The notes under the pieces are model-generated. The model had not been told where the DNA came from, did not search any database, and saw nothing but the letters and a program-made list of their open reading frames with translations. From Chloroflexota bacterium (GTDB lineage Bacteria > Chloroflexota > Dehalococcoidia > UBA2247 > RBG-13-53-26), in contig JAFNFZ010000052.1 of assembly GCA_017885485.1 (NCBI GenBank), positions 1-6,473 on the forward strand: a stretch of 6,473 nt of DNA. Direction: 5' to 3'. Shown piece by piece: positions 1 through 6,444 of the stretch. A program made the position numbers and the translations under genes. How positions within the stretch are numbered: the first letter of the stretch is position 1; the number at the start of each line of letters is the position of its first letter.

Positions 1-1077
1 GTTTGCGACCCGGAGAAACGGGGGATCAAGAGAGTGCTGGGGGACAAGATCCCATTTGTCCTCCTCGCGGTCGTTTTCGGCATCGCGGCCATTCAGAGCC
101 AGTCCGCCCAATTCCAGGGGGGAGGCAGGACTTCGTATCATGGCGGAAGTCCACTTGCCACGTTTCTGACCATGCTCCCAGTGATGGTCCGTTACCTGCG
201 ACTTGTGATCTGGCCCGCCAACCTGAGCGCCTTTTATGATCTTCCGATAAAAACCGGGGTCGATACGGAAATCGGCATGTCCGCTTTATTGCTGCTCCTG
301 CTCGCGATCGCGGGGGTCGTCCTGTATATGCGCAGGCGGGATCTCTTCTTCTGGTTTGCCCTTTTCTTTGTCGGTTTGATGCCGGTATCCCAGATCGTGC
401 CCATCGTTACCCTCATGAACGACCGGTACCTCTACTTTCCGATGTTGGGAGCGTCGGCGATCCTGGGTTTCGCGCTGATGCGGGACGTGGAGTGGGCTGA
501 AATCCTGGCATCCAGGAAACATTTGCTGTCCGCGGTATTCTCCCTGCTGGTCATCGGGACATGCGTCGTGGCAAGCGTCCAAAGGATCGGTGTTTGGCAG
601 AACAGCTACACCCTTTGGGACGATACGGTAAAAAAATCGCCCAATGTGGCGTTGGCTCATGACGCCTTCGGCGAGGCCCTGATGGAACGCGGCGCCGTCG
701 ACGATGCCATCCGTCAATTCCAGGTCGCCCTGCGCCTGGAACCGGATGGTACGGCGCGGGACCTCAGTCCCGTATCCCGCAACGCGATTGCAAACACGTA
801 TAACAATCTCGGCGCGGCATACGGAATGAAAGGGATGACGGACGATGCCATCCCGCTGTTCGCCACTGCGATCCGATTACACCCCGATTTCGGGAAGGCG
901 TATTTCAATCTGGGGAACGCTTTCATGCACAAGGGGGCCGTCGTCCAGGCGCTGCAATGTTTCGAAACGGCCTTTCGCCTGAACCCGGACAACCCGTCCT
1001 TCGACGCCAATCTCCGGATGACCAGTGAGATCCTGAACGCAGGAAACGCCCGGAAACCCGTGGGCAAGGCGGAGTAA
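1..1077 (+). CDS. TMTC-like membrane protein with C-terminal TPRs, 5'-truncated by window edge
   Basis: The frame is open from base 1 to the TAA at 1075-1077, giving 358 residues with no start in view; the GTG at 34 is only an internal codon. About six hydrophobic segments come first (e.g. near nt 49-90, 280-330, 346-390, 520-570). They include the motif MPVSQIVP followed by DRYLY (nt 421-435), which matches ISNIVP...ERYLY in the gene at 2030. Three TPRs follow (about nt 637-750, 784-885, 886-987), with a 13-residue insertion between the first two and the last two in exact 102-bp register. Aligned by eye to the protein at 2030, about 200-230 N-terminal residues are missing, including the acidic first loop expected to hold the active site. 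The family resemblance is to TMTC/DUF1736-type GT-C proteins; in animals TMTC1-4 are O-mannosyltransferases. A glycosyltransferase role here is inference. It sits 3 nt before the methyltransferase gene, so co-transcription is likely. Confidence 0.85.
   Translation, partial: VCDPEKRGIKRVLGDKIPFVLLAVVFGIAAIQSQSAQFQGGGRTSYHGGSPLATFLTMLPVMVRYLRLVIWPANLSAFYDLPIKTGVDTEIGMSALLLLLLAIAGVVLYMRRRDLFFWFALFFVGLMPVSQIVPIVTLMNDRYLYFPMLGASAILGFALMRDVEWAEILASRKHLLSAVFSLLVIGTCVVASVQRIGVWQNSYTLWDDTVKKSPNVALAHDAFGEALMERGAVDDAIRQFQVALRLEPDGTARDLSPVSRNAIANTYNNLGAAYGMKGMTDDAIPLFATAIRLHPDFGKAYFNLGNAFMHKGAVVQALQCFETAFRLNPDNPSFDANLRMTSEILNAGNARKPVGKAE
1071..1074 (+). promoter_or_regulatory. Ribosome binding site for the GTG start of the methyltransferase
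   Basis: GGAG lies 6 nt before the GTG at 1081, inside the last codons of the preceding gene. This favours the GTG start. The competing ATG at 1099 has AAGGA at 1091-1095, but only 3 nt away, which is closer than usual. Confidence 0.5.
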
Positions 1078-1080
1078 AGG

Positions 1081-2028
1081 GTGGCGGTTCAAGGAATCAT
1101 GCTGTCGAAATGCGCGATCTGCGGGGGTCGATTGGAACCTCTGTTCCATGAGGTTCGGGATCCCCTGACCGACGACACGTTTTCCATTCACCGATGTGTG
1201 CGCTGCGGGCTGGGGCATACGGTTCCGCAGCCCACGGATCTTGACCGCTATTACCAGGGGAATTACTACGGGAAAAGGCACGGTTTCACTTCACGGTATT
1301 GCGTGCAAAGACGTCTAAGATTCGTCGTCGCCGCCGTGCCCGATGGAAAAGGGAAAAGGCTGCTCGATATCGGCTGCGGCGACGGTTCCTTCCTCCTCGC
1401 TGCGCGGGAGATCGGCTGGGATGTCGTGGGGACCGAACGTGAACCCGGTCCGGGGCGTAACGCCGGGCTCGATGTGAAGGAGTCTCTGGATCCGTTCCTT
1501 GCTACAATGACGTTCGATTGCATCACCATGTGGCACACGCTGGAGCATATGCGCGACATCCCTTCCATCCTGTCGAACATCGCACGGTTGCTCAAACCGG
1601 AGGGCAAGTTGATCGTTGCCGTGCCGGATTTCGGTGGCCTCCAGGCCCGGGTCTTCGGGGCGAAATGGCTTCACGCCGATGTTCCCCGACACCTGTATCA
1701 CTTCGATGCGAAGGCATTGTCGCACTGCCTCGGCGTGGCCGGGTTTTCGGTCCGGAAAAAATGGCATCAGGAGTTCGAGTACGATCTGCTGGGGTGGTCC
1801 CAGAGCGCCCTCAATTTCCTGATGTTTCAACCCAATGTATATTTTGATTATTTGAGAGGCAAGCGGGGGAGAATTGGCCGGCTTCCGCGTTTCTACGGTA
1901 TCGTGCTCGGCTCTCTGTTGACCGTGATGTCGCTTCCACCGCTTGCGCTGGGCACGTTATCGGGCCGGGGGGGGACCTTGATCATGATGGTCACCCATCT
2001 TGGAACCACGGAAAAAATAACGGCCTGA
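1081..2028 (+). CDS. Class I SAM-dependent methyltransferase with N-terminal CxxC/CxxC module
   Basis: This 315-residue protein resembles Methyltransf_23-type enzymes found in polysaccharide loci. Residues 11-14 (CAIC) and 39-42 (CVRC) form a zinc-ribbon-like pair. SAM motif I is LLDIGCGDGSF at 94-104, and the acidic end of strand 2 is GTERE at 117-121, where Glu119 would bind the ribose hydroxyls. Motif IV-like FDCITMWHTLEHM spans about 145-157. The segment around 270-308 is hydrophobic (LGSLLTVMSLPPLALGTL) and may touch the membrane. The substrate cannot be read from sequence; a sugar, a lipid-linked glycan or a glycan end-cap is plausible from the neighbours. The GTG start at 1081 is used here; ATG at 1099 would remove six residues and leave the zinc module intact. 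The stop is 1 nt before the next ATG, so translation is probably coupled. A run of eight G at 1967-1974 lies near the 3' end. Confidence 0.9.
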   Translation: MAVQGIMLSKCAICGGRLEPLFHEVRDPLTDDTFSIHRCVRCGLGHTVPQPTDLDRYYQGNYYGKRHGFTSRYCVQRRLRFVVAAVPDGKGKRLLDIGCGDGSFLLAAREIGWDVVGTEREPGPGRNAGLDVKESLDPFLATMTFDCITMWHTLEHMRDIPSILSNIARLLKPEGKLIVAVPDFGGLQARVFGAKWLHADVPRHLYHFDAKALSHCLGVAGFSVRKKWHQEFEYDLLGWSQSALNFLMFQPNVYFDYLRGKRGRIGRLPRFYGIVLGSLLTVMSLPPLALGTLSGRGGTLIMMVTHLGTTEKITA

Positions 2029-2029
2029 C

Positions 2030-3664
2030 ATGACGAACCCGGGCGGTGTTCTCCCTGGCAACCAGATTCAGATCCGGACCTCACTGCTGATCCTTACGGC
2101 AGCGGTCCTGCTGGTATATTCCATAAGCCTTTTCAACAAGTTCGTTCTGGATGATTGGATCATTATCGTCAACAATCCCCAGACGCTGAGCCTGCGGAAC
2201 ATCCCCGAAGTCCTGCTTGCGCCCGACCTCGTCAAGCCATATTACCGCCCCTTGAACCGCGCTACCTACCTGCTTGACTACCGGCTGGCCGGCATGAAAC
2301 CCGCCTGGTACCATGGTGTCAACGTTCTCATCCATCTGGGAAACGTCATTCTTCTTTACCTGGTTTGCCTCCGGCTCCTGCCCGACAGGACCGCGGCTCT
2401 GGTCGCAGCGTTGATCTTCGCCGTTCACCCGGCCAACAGCGAGGCGGTGAATTGGATCTCGGCCAGGAACACCCTCCTGGCGCTTTTCTTCAGCCTTGCG
2501 TCCTTTCTCGCTTTTCTGAAAGCACGAGGAAGGGGGAAGCGTTTGCCGCTTCTCTCCGCGCTATTCTTCTTCTGCGGCCTGCTCAGCAAGGAGACCGCCT
2601 TCATGCTGATCGGAGTGATCGCTCTCTGCACATTCGTTCCTTCGCAGGGGGGAGAGAAGCGAATGCGATTTACGGAAGGGATGTTCTTCCTGCTCCCCTA
2701 TCTGGTCTCAACGGTGCTGTATTTTTTGATGCGCTACTACTCTCTACAGGGAATCGTGGGGACTACCCTCCCGGCCGATGGCGTGTTCGGCCGACTGGCC
2801 CAGAACTATCACGTAATCCCGCAGTACCTCGGGTTGCTTCTGTTTCCGGCGGACCTGACGTTGTTTCATAAAGTCCCGCAAGGAGGGTTGTTCAACCCTC
2901 CCTGGTTCCTCCCGGCCTGGCTATCGCTGCTGGCAGCAGCCTGGTGGATTGTGCAAAGTCGCAACCGGGCGGCGCTGTTCGGCTTGGCCTGGTTTATCAT
3001 AAACTACGTGCCCATTTCCAATATTGTGCCTATCCCGAGCGAACAACTCACGGAACGTTACCTTTACATGCCGGCCATCGGGTTCTTCATCGCGATCGGA
3101 GTGCTCTTTTCGTGGATTCACGCCCAAGGGAGAAGCAAACAAGCGCTGTGGGGAATCACGGTGGTCATCGTAGCCGCCTGTGCATCCATGACCATGAAAC
3201 GCAATCTTGACTGGAAGAACAATCTGTCCCTGTTCTCAAGCGGGGCCCGGAATGATCCAACGTCCCCGGCAGCCCATTACAATCTTGGCACTGCATATCG
3301 GGAGAACGACGACCTGCAATCCGCCAGGAGAGAGTGGGAAAAGACACTGGCGATCGATCCGGACTATGCAGATGCTCTTACCCAAATGGGGACGCTGGCG
3401 GCAATACAGGGTGATCTTCCTACGGCCGAACGGTATTATCTTGCCGCATTGAAAGCTCCGCTCGGGGTGTCCGATCCCAATAAATCGATGGCGCATTACA
3501 ACCTGGGGAAGATCTACGAGAAACGGCACCAACCGCAGATAGCGTTGCAACAATACCGGCGGTTTCTTGAAACGGTCCCTCTAACCTATATCGAATACAA
3601 GGGGGAAGCGGAGCAACGGATCGCGAGGTTACTCGCAACCTACCCCTCGGAACCGGCCAGATGA
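2030..3664 (+). CDS. TMTC-like polytopic membrane protein with three C-terminal TPRs (putative GT-C glycosyltransferase)
   Basis: This complete protein has 544 residues. About eleven or twelve hydrophobic segments cover residues 17-390, starting with TSLLILTAAVLLVYSISL. The first outer loop carries LDDW with Asp41-Asp42, then NNP and YYRP (71-74), the expected acidic catalytic loop of GT-C enzymes. Family hallmarks follow: HPANSEAVNWISARN (from His133), LLSKE (to Glu188), and ISNIVP with ERYLY (342-346). The C-terminus is a TPR solenoid with repeats at about 414-447, 448-481 and 488-521; a 5-residue insertion separates the last two. By homology to TMTC proteins it would transfer a sugar from a polyprenyl-phosphate donor to a protein or glycan on the periplasmic side, with the TPRs binding the acceptor or a partner. 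That function is inferred. Its ATG is 1 nt after the methyltransferase stop, with only a weak Shine-Dalgarno, so coupled translation is likely. A perfect 20-bp palindrome lies inside it at 2882-2901. Confidence 0.92.
   Translation: MTNPGGVLPGNQIQIRTSLLILTAAVLLVYSISLFNKFVLDDWIIIVNNPQTLSLRNIPEVLLAPDLVKPYYRPLNRATYLLDYRLAGMKPAWYHGVNVLIHLGNVILLYLVCLRLLPDRTAALVAALIFAVHPANSEAVNWISARNTLLALFFSLASFLAFLKARGRGKRLPLLSALFFFCGLLSKETAFMLIGVIALCTFVPSQGGEKRMRFTEGMFFLLPYLVSTVLYFLMRYYSLQGIVGTTLPADGVFGRLAQNYHVIPQYLGLLLFPADLTLFHKVPQGGLFNPPWFLPAWLSLLAAAWWIVQSRNRAALFGLAWFIINYVPISNIVPIPSEQLTERYLYMPAIGFFIAIGVLFSWIHAQGRSKQALWGITVVIVAACASMTMKRNLDWKNNLSLFSSGARNDPTSPAAHYNLGTAYRENDDLQSARREWEKTLAIDPDYADALTQMGTLAAIQGDLPTAERYYLAALKAPLGVSDPNKSMAHYNLGKIYEKRHQPQIALQQYRRFLETVPLTYIEYKGEAEQRIARLLATYPSEPAR
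2882..2901. repeat. Perfect short palindrome within coding sequence
   Basis: Bases 2882-2890 (GGAGGGTTG) are the exact reverse complement of 2893-2901 (CAACCCTCC), separated by TT. It could form a 9-bp hairpin in mRNA. No U-tract follows, and it lies mid-gene in a loop coding for QGGLFNPPW, so it is not a standard intrinsic terminator. It may simply be chance under the Gly/Pro codon constraints. Confidence 0.7.
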
Positions 3665-3692
3665 CCACGGATCATCCACTCGAGACGCGAAC

Positions 3693-3696
3693 AGGA
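3693..3696 (+). promoter_or_regulatory. Ribosome binding site of the second complete TMTC-like gene
   Basis: AGGA lies 5 nt before the ATG at 3702, in the 37-nt gap after the preceding stop. It supports this start and suggests independent ribosome loading, unlike the 1-nt junction upstream. Confidence 0.5.
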
Positions 3697-3701
3697 CGGG
3701 C

Positions 3702-5525
3702 ATGACCTCACCATCCCGAACCACACTGTTTGCGCTGGTTATGATTCCTGTCATTGGAGTTCTGGCATATGCGAATACGTTTTCCGTGCCGTTCCAGTTT
3801 GACGATGACGCCTACGTAGTCAACAACCCGGTGATCCGGGATTTCCATTCGTTTCTCGATCTGAAGGAGATCGCTTCCGGCGACATCCTTTCCCCCACCG
3901 CCCTTCCCGAGGCGCTTCGGTTCGCCTTCTTCACCCGCGTCCTCGGCTACCTGTCGCTGGCGGTCAACTACCGCCTGCACGGCCTGGACGTGACCGGCTA
4001 TCACGTCGTCAATCTGCTGATCCACATCCTCAACGCCTTGCTGGTCTACCGGATCCTTCTGCACGCCTTCGGTACCATTGCTTCGCCTCGCCCCGAGGGG
4101 GGGGAGAAGTCATCGGACGTCTTCGCTTTGATCGCATCGCTCCTGTTCCTTTGCCACCCGATCCAGACCCACGCCGTAACGTACATCACATCCCGGTTTG
4201 TGCTGCTGGCCAGCTTCTTTTCGCTGCTCTCCCTGGCGGCATACATTCAATTCCGGATTCCTGTCGACGGCCGGAGGCGTCCTGTTTTCATGGCGCTATC
4301 CGTTATCGCACTCGTAGCCGGAATGCTGACAAAGGAATTCACCTTCACCGCGCCGTTCCTCATTGCCCTGTATGAAATTTCCTTTTTTGCGGGGAGGCTA
4401 CGCGAAAGGGTGCGGGCTCTGAGCCCCTTTGCGCTGACCCTGCCGATCATCCCGCTGTTGATTTTCCTCCAGCAGGGGAGCCTGAACGTTCTCGACAGCA
4501 CGATGCGAACCATCACTGCCGCGGATGTTTCGCACATATCCCGGAGCGACTATCTGCTCACCCAGTTCCCGGTGGTCGCAATGTACCTCAGGCTTCTGTT
4601 CCTTCCGATCGGCCAGAACGTCGACCACGATATTATGGTCCGGCATTCCTTGGCCGAACCGGCGGTGTTTGGATCCTTCCTGTTGTTGCTGGCGCTGCTG
4701 TCGTTCGCCGGGTACTGCCATTATCTTTCCATCCGCAGTACCCGTATTCCCGAACTGAGGGTCGTTTCGTTCGGGATCCTGTGGTTCTTCATCGCCCTCT
4801 CCGTGGAGTCCACCGTCATCCCCCTTGGGGAACTGTCGGCCGAGTACCGCGTGTACCTCTCCTCGGTCGGAATGATCATGGCCGTTACCTCCCTTGGCGC
4901 CGCTGCCTGCAGGCATTTCCCGAACCGGAAAGCTTTTTATGGCATTGCAGCGGTCCTGATCGCGCTGCTTTGTGCGGCAACCATGCTTCGGAACAGGGTA
5001 TGGAGGAGCGAGATCTCCCTTTGGGAGGATGCGGCGGGGAAAAGCCCTGCACTGATGCGGCCCCACCAGAACCTGGGTCTGTACTACAGCATGCAGGGGC
5101 GGCTTGGCGAAGCTCTTGGTGAACTGCAGAAGGCGATCCGTATCGATCCCCGGAACTACGAACTTCACAATAACCTGGGGATCGTCTACAAACAGCGAGG
5201 GGAGCTTTCCGCGGCGATCCGGGAATACCGGATTGCCCTGCAGCTGAATCCCAAGGACCCCATGGCGCACTACAACCTCGGCAACATTCACCTGATGCAG
5301 GGGAACCTTCCCGAGGCGATTCGGGAATATCGGTCCTGTATTAAGGGTGCTCCCGATTACGACGAGGCGCACAACAACCTAGGAATCGCCTATGAGCGGA
5401 GTGGCCGGTCCGCCGAAGCGATCATGGAATACGGTGCTGCGGTGCGTCTGAATCCGGAGAACCATCACGCCCGTGACAACCTGGCGAACTCCCTCCGAAG
5501 GCAACACGGGGGTACAATCAAGTAA
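3702..5525 (+). CDS. TMTC-like polytopic membrane protein with four C-terminal TPRs (putative GT-C glycosyltransferase)
   Basis: This complete protein of 607 residues is a paralogue of the proteins at 1-1077 and 2030-3664. The first membrane helix (about 8-25) is followed by FQFDDDAYVVNNP with Asp34-Asp36, the acidic loop expected at the active site of GT-C enzymes. Hallmarks are HPIQTHAVTYITSRF (from His152), MLTKE (to Glu212), and a divergent EYRVYLSSVG (from Glu381) in place of the ERYLY of its neighbours. The YYRP of the paralogue is also lost, replaced by FFTRVL. About a dozen hydrophobic segments precede a TPR array of four full 34-residue units at 451-586 plus one extra helix. The divergence suggests a different acceptor or donor from its neighbours rather than a redundant copy; this is inference. 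Expected location is the inner membrane, with the TPRs probably periplasmic by analogy with lumenal TMTC TPRs. G8 at 4097-4104 falls in a loop. Confidence 0.92.
   Translation: MTSPSRTTLFALVMIPVIGVLAYANTFSVPFQFDDDAYVVNNPVIRDFHSFLDLKEIASGDILSPTALPEALRFAFFTRVLGYLSLAVNYRLHGLDVTGYHVVNLLIHILNALLVYRILLHAFGTIASPRPEGGEKSSDVFALIASLLFLCHPIQTHAVTYITSRFVLLASFFSLLSLAAYIQFRIPVDGRRRPVFMALSVIALVAGMLTKEFTFTAPFLIALYEISFFAGRLRERVRALSPFALTLPIIPLLIFLQQGSLNVLDSTMRTITAADVSHISRSDYLLTQFPVVAMYLRLLFLPIGQNVDHDIMVRHSLAEPAVFGSFLLLLALLSFAGYCHYLSIRSTRIPELRVVSFGILWFFIALSVESTVIPLGELSAEYRVYLSSVGMIMAVTSLGAAACRHFPNRKAFYGIAAVLIALLCAATMLRNRVWRSEISLWEDAAGKSPALMRPHQNLGLYYSMQGRLGEALGELQKAIRIDPRNYELHNNLGIVYKQRGELSAAIREYRIALQLNPKDPMAHYNLGNIHLMQGNLPEAIREYRSCIKGAPDYDEAHNNLGIAYERSGRSAEAIMEYGAAVRLNPENHHARDNLANSLRRQHGGTIK
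5052..5459 (+). repeat. TPR-coding repeat array, four units of 102 bp
   Basis: The conserved (H)xNLG codons recur at 5064, 5166, 5268 and 5370, exactly 102 bp (34 codons) apart, and the fifth, partial unit continues in register at 5472 (RDNLA). The repeats carry the usual TPR positions: Leu/Gly/Tyr in helix A and Ala in helix B, ending in NP or DP. DNA identity between units is partial, so this is an old protein-level repeat and not a recent DNA duplication. Confidence 0.85.
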
Positions 5526-5593
5526 GTCCCTGAACCCAGGCAAGATCTGAGAACCGGAACCGCTTCAAAGTAAAATATCTGCACCGAGGTTGT

Positions 5594-5599
5594 GGGGGA
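5594..5599 (+). promoter_or_regulatory. Ribosome binding site of the family 2 glycosyltransferase
   Basis: The purine-rich GGGGGA lies 6 nt before the ATG at 5606 and fixes that start. The surrounding gap (5526-5605, 80 nt) shows no clear terminator. It holds an AT-rich TAAAAT at 5571-5576, but without a convincing -35 partner. Confidence 0.55.
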
Positions 5600-5605
5600 A
5601 TCCGG

Positions 5606-6418
5606 ATGCTCAATGGAAAGAGGGTCGTTGTAGTCATGCCGGCATACAACGCGGAAAAAACGCTCGAGAAGACCTACAGTGAGATTCCGTTCGAGATCGT
5701 CGATGGCGTGATCCTTGTGGATGACGCCAGCCGTGATCGCACGTCGGAGTTATCCCACCGGATCGGCATCCATACAATTGTCCACGAGAAGAACTTGGGA
5801 TATGGCGGCAATCAGAAAAGTTGCTACCGTGCCGCCTTGAACCTGGGAGCCGATATCGTCATCATGCTACACCCCGATTACCAGTACACCCCGAAGCTGG
5901 TACCGGCCATGGCCTCCATGATCGCCTATGGTGAATTCGATGCGGTTCTCGCCTCACGCATTTTGGGCATCGGGGCCATCGAAGGGGGCATGCCGATCTA
6001 CAAATATGTCGCCAACCGTTTCCTGACCCTCTTCGAGAACATGATGTTGGGACACAAGCTGTCGGAGTACCACACGGGTTACCGTGCTTTTACCCGGGAA
6101 ATCCTGGAGCGCCTGCCTCTCGACAAGAACTCCAATGACTTTGTCTTCGACAACCAGATGCTGGCCCAGATCGTCTGGTTTGGCTATCGCATTGGCGAAC
6201 TAACCTGTCCAACCCGGTATTTCGAGGATGCCTCGTCTATCAACTTCCGCCGCAGCGTGACCTACGGCCTGGGGGTACTCAAGACATCCCTGCGATTCCG
6301 CCTGCAGAAGTGGGGGTTGTACTCCTCCCCCATTTTTTCGGGAGGGTCATCCTCTTTATTGATACCCACCGCCCTAACACTTTCAAGAATATCCCGGATG
6401 GTATCTATTTCATTGTAA
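5606..6418 (+). CDS. Family 2 glycosyltransferase with an abnormal, probably artefactual C-terminus
   Basis: This is a GT-A fold, family 2 enzyme. The N-terminus VVVVMPAYNAEKTL (7-20) begins the nucleotide-binding fold, ILVDDAS (36-42) supplies the acidic nucleotide-sugar site, and HEKNLGYGGNQK (60-71) is the usual NxGxGxA-like motif. The metal-site region reads MLHPDYQY (87-94), so the DxD position is His-Pro-Asp. YHTGYRAF and DFVFDNQM mark the acceptor half. There is no C-terminal membrane helix, so it is probably a peripheral cytoplasmic enzyme, perhaps loading a polyprenyl phosphate. As written the frame runs 270 residues to the TAA at 6416-6418. Everything after base 6351 (residues from about 249 on) is reverse-complemented sequence of another gene. 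Rebuilding the natural junction from the inverted copy gives TCA TCA TGA after 6346, so the native protein should have 249 residues ending SGGSS and overlap the next ATG by 4 nt. Confidence 0.88.
   Translation: MLNGKRVVVVMPAYNAEKTLEKTYSEIPFEIVDGVILVDDASRDRTSELSHRIGIHTIVHEKNLGYGGNQKSCYRAALNLGADIVIMLHPDYQYTPKLVPAMASMIAYGEFDAVLASRILGIGAIEGGMPIYKYVANRFLTLFENMMLGHKLSEYHTGYRAFTREILERLPLDKNSNDFVFDNQMLAQIVWFGYRIGELTCPTRYFEDASSINFRRSVTYGLGVLKTSLRFRLQKWGLYSSPIFSGGSSSLLIPTALTLSRISRMVSISL
6323..6351 (+). repeat. Left arm of a perfect 29-bp inverted repeat
   Basis: This is the exact reverse complement of 6445-6473. It encodes the last natural residues (SSPIFSGGS) of the glycosyltransferase at 5606 and contains the GGGAGGG that would be the ribosome binding site of the following gene. 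Identity stops at 6352 (C, where A would be needed to match 6444). Confidence 0.97.
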
Positions 6419-6444
6419 ACAGGAATGACGACGGACAGTTTCAT
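6352..6444 (-). pseudogene. N-terminal 31 codons of a DPM1-like family 2 glycosyltransferase, in inverted orientation
   Basis: On the minus strand, ATG at 6444-6442 starts MKLSVVIPVYNEIDTIRDIL, continuing ESVRAVGINKE. This is a textbook start of polyprenyl-phosphate mannose/glucose synthase-like family 2 enzymes. It has GGGAGGG 5 nt upstream (complement of 6450-6456). Family members continue with a strand like EIIVVDDGS. Here, directly after Glu31, the frame enters the repeat arm and reads DDPPEKMGEE, then antisense of the upstream glycosyltransferase, ending at 6262. The longer open frame is therefore not a real protein. The fragment is too short to assign a donor or product. Its natural place is inferred to be + strand, overlapping the stop of the gene at 5606 by ATGA. 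Confidence 0.8.

Noticed and set aside
286..717. Minus-strand open frame of 143 codons
   Set aside because: It is antisense to the first TMTC-like gene, with no domain and no credible ribosome binding site.
34..1077. GTG at 34 as the true start of the first gene
   Set aside because: The frame is open back to base 1, and the homologous N-terminal half, including the catalytic loop, is missing, so the gene begins before the window.
2882..2901. Intrinsic terminator
   Set aside because: The hairpin is mid-gene and no U-tract follows.
4398..5372. Long minus-strand open frame of 324 codons
   Set aside because: It lies wholly antisense to a well-supported TMTC-like/TPR gene, has shadow-type composition rich in Gln, Arg and Gly, and shows no recognisable domain.
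5548..5576. Possible promoter with TAAAAT as -10 before the family 2 glycosyltransferase
   Set aside because: No recognisable -35 at the right spacing; the AT-rich patch alone is not enough.
6262..6444. A 60-residue minus-strand protein as a complete gene
   Set aside because: Only the first 31 codons resemble a glycosyltransferase. The rest is the repeat arm and the antisense of the upstream gene.
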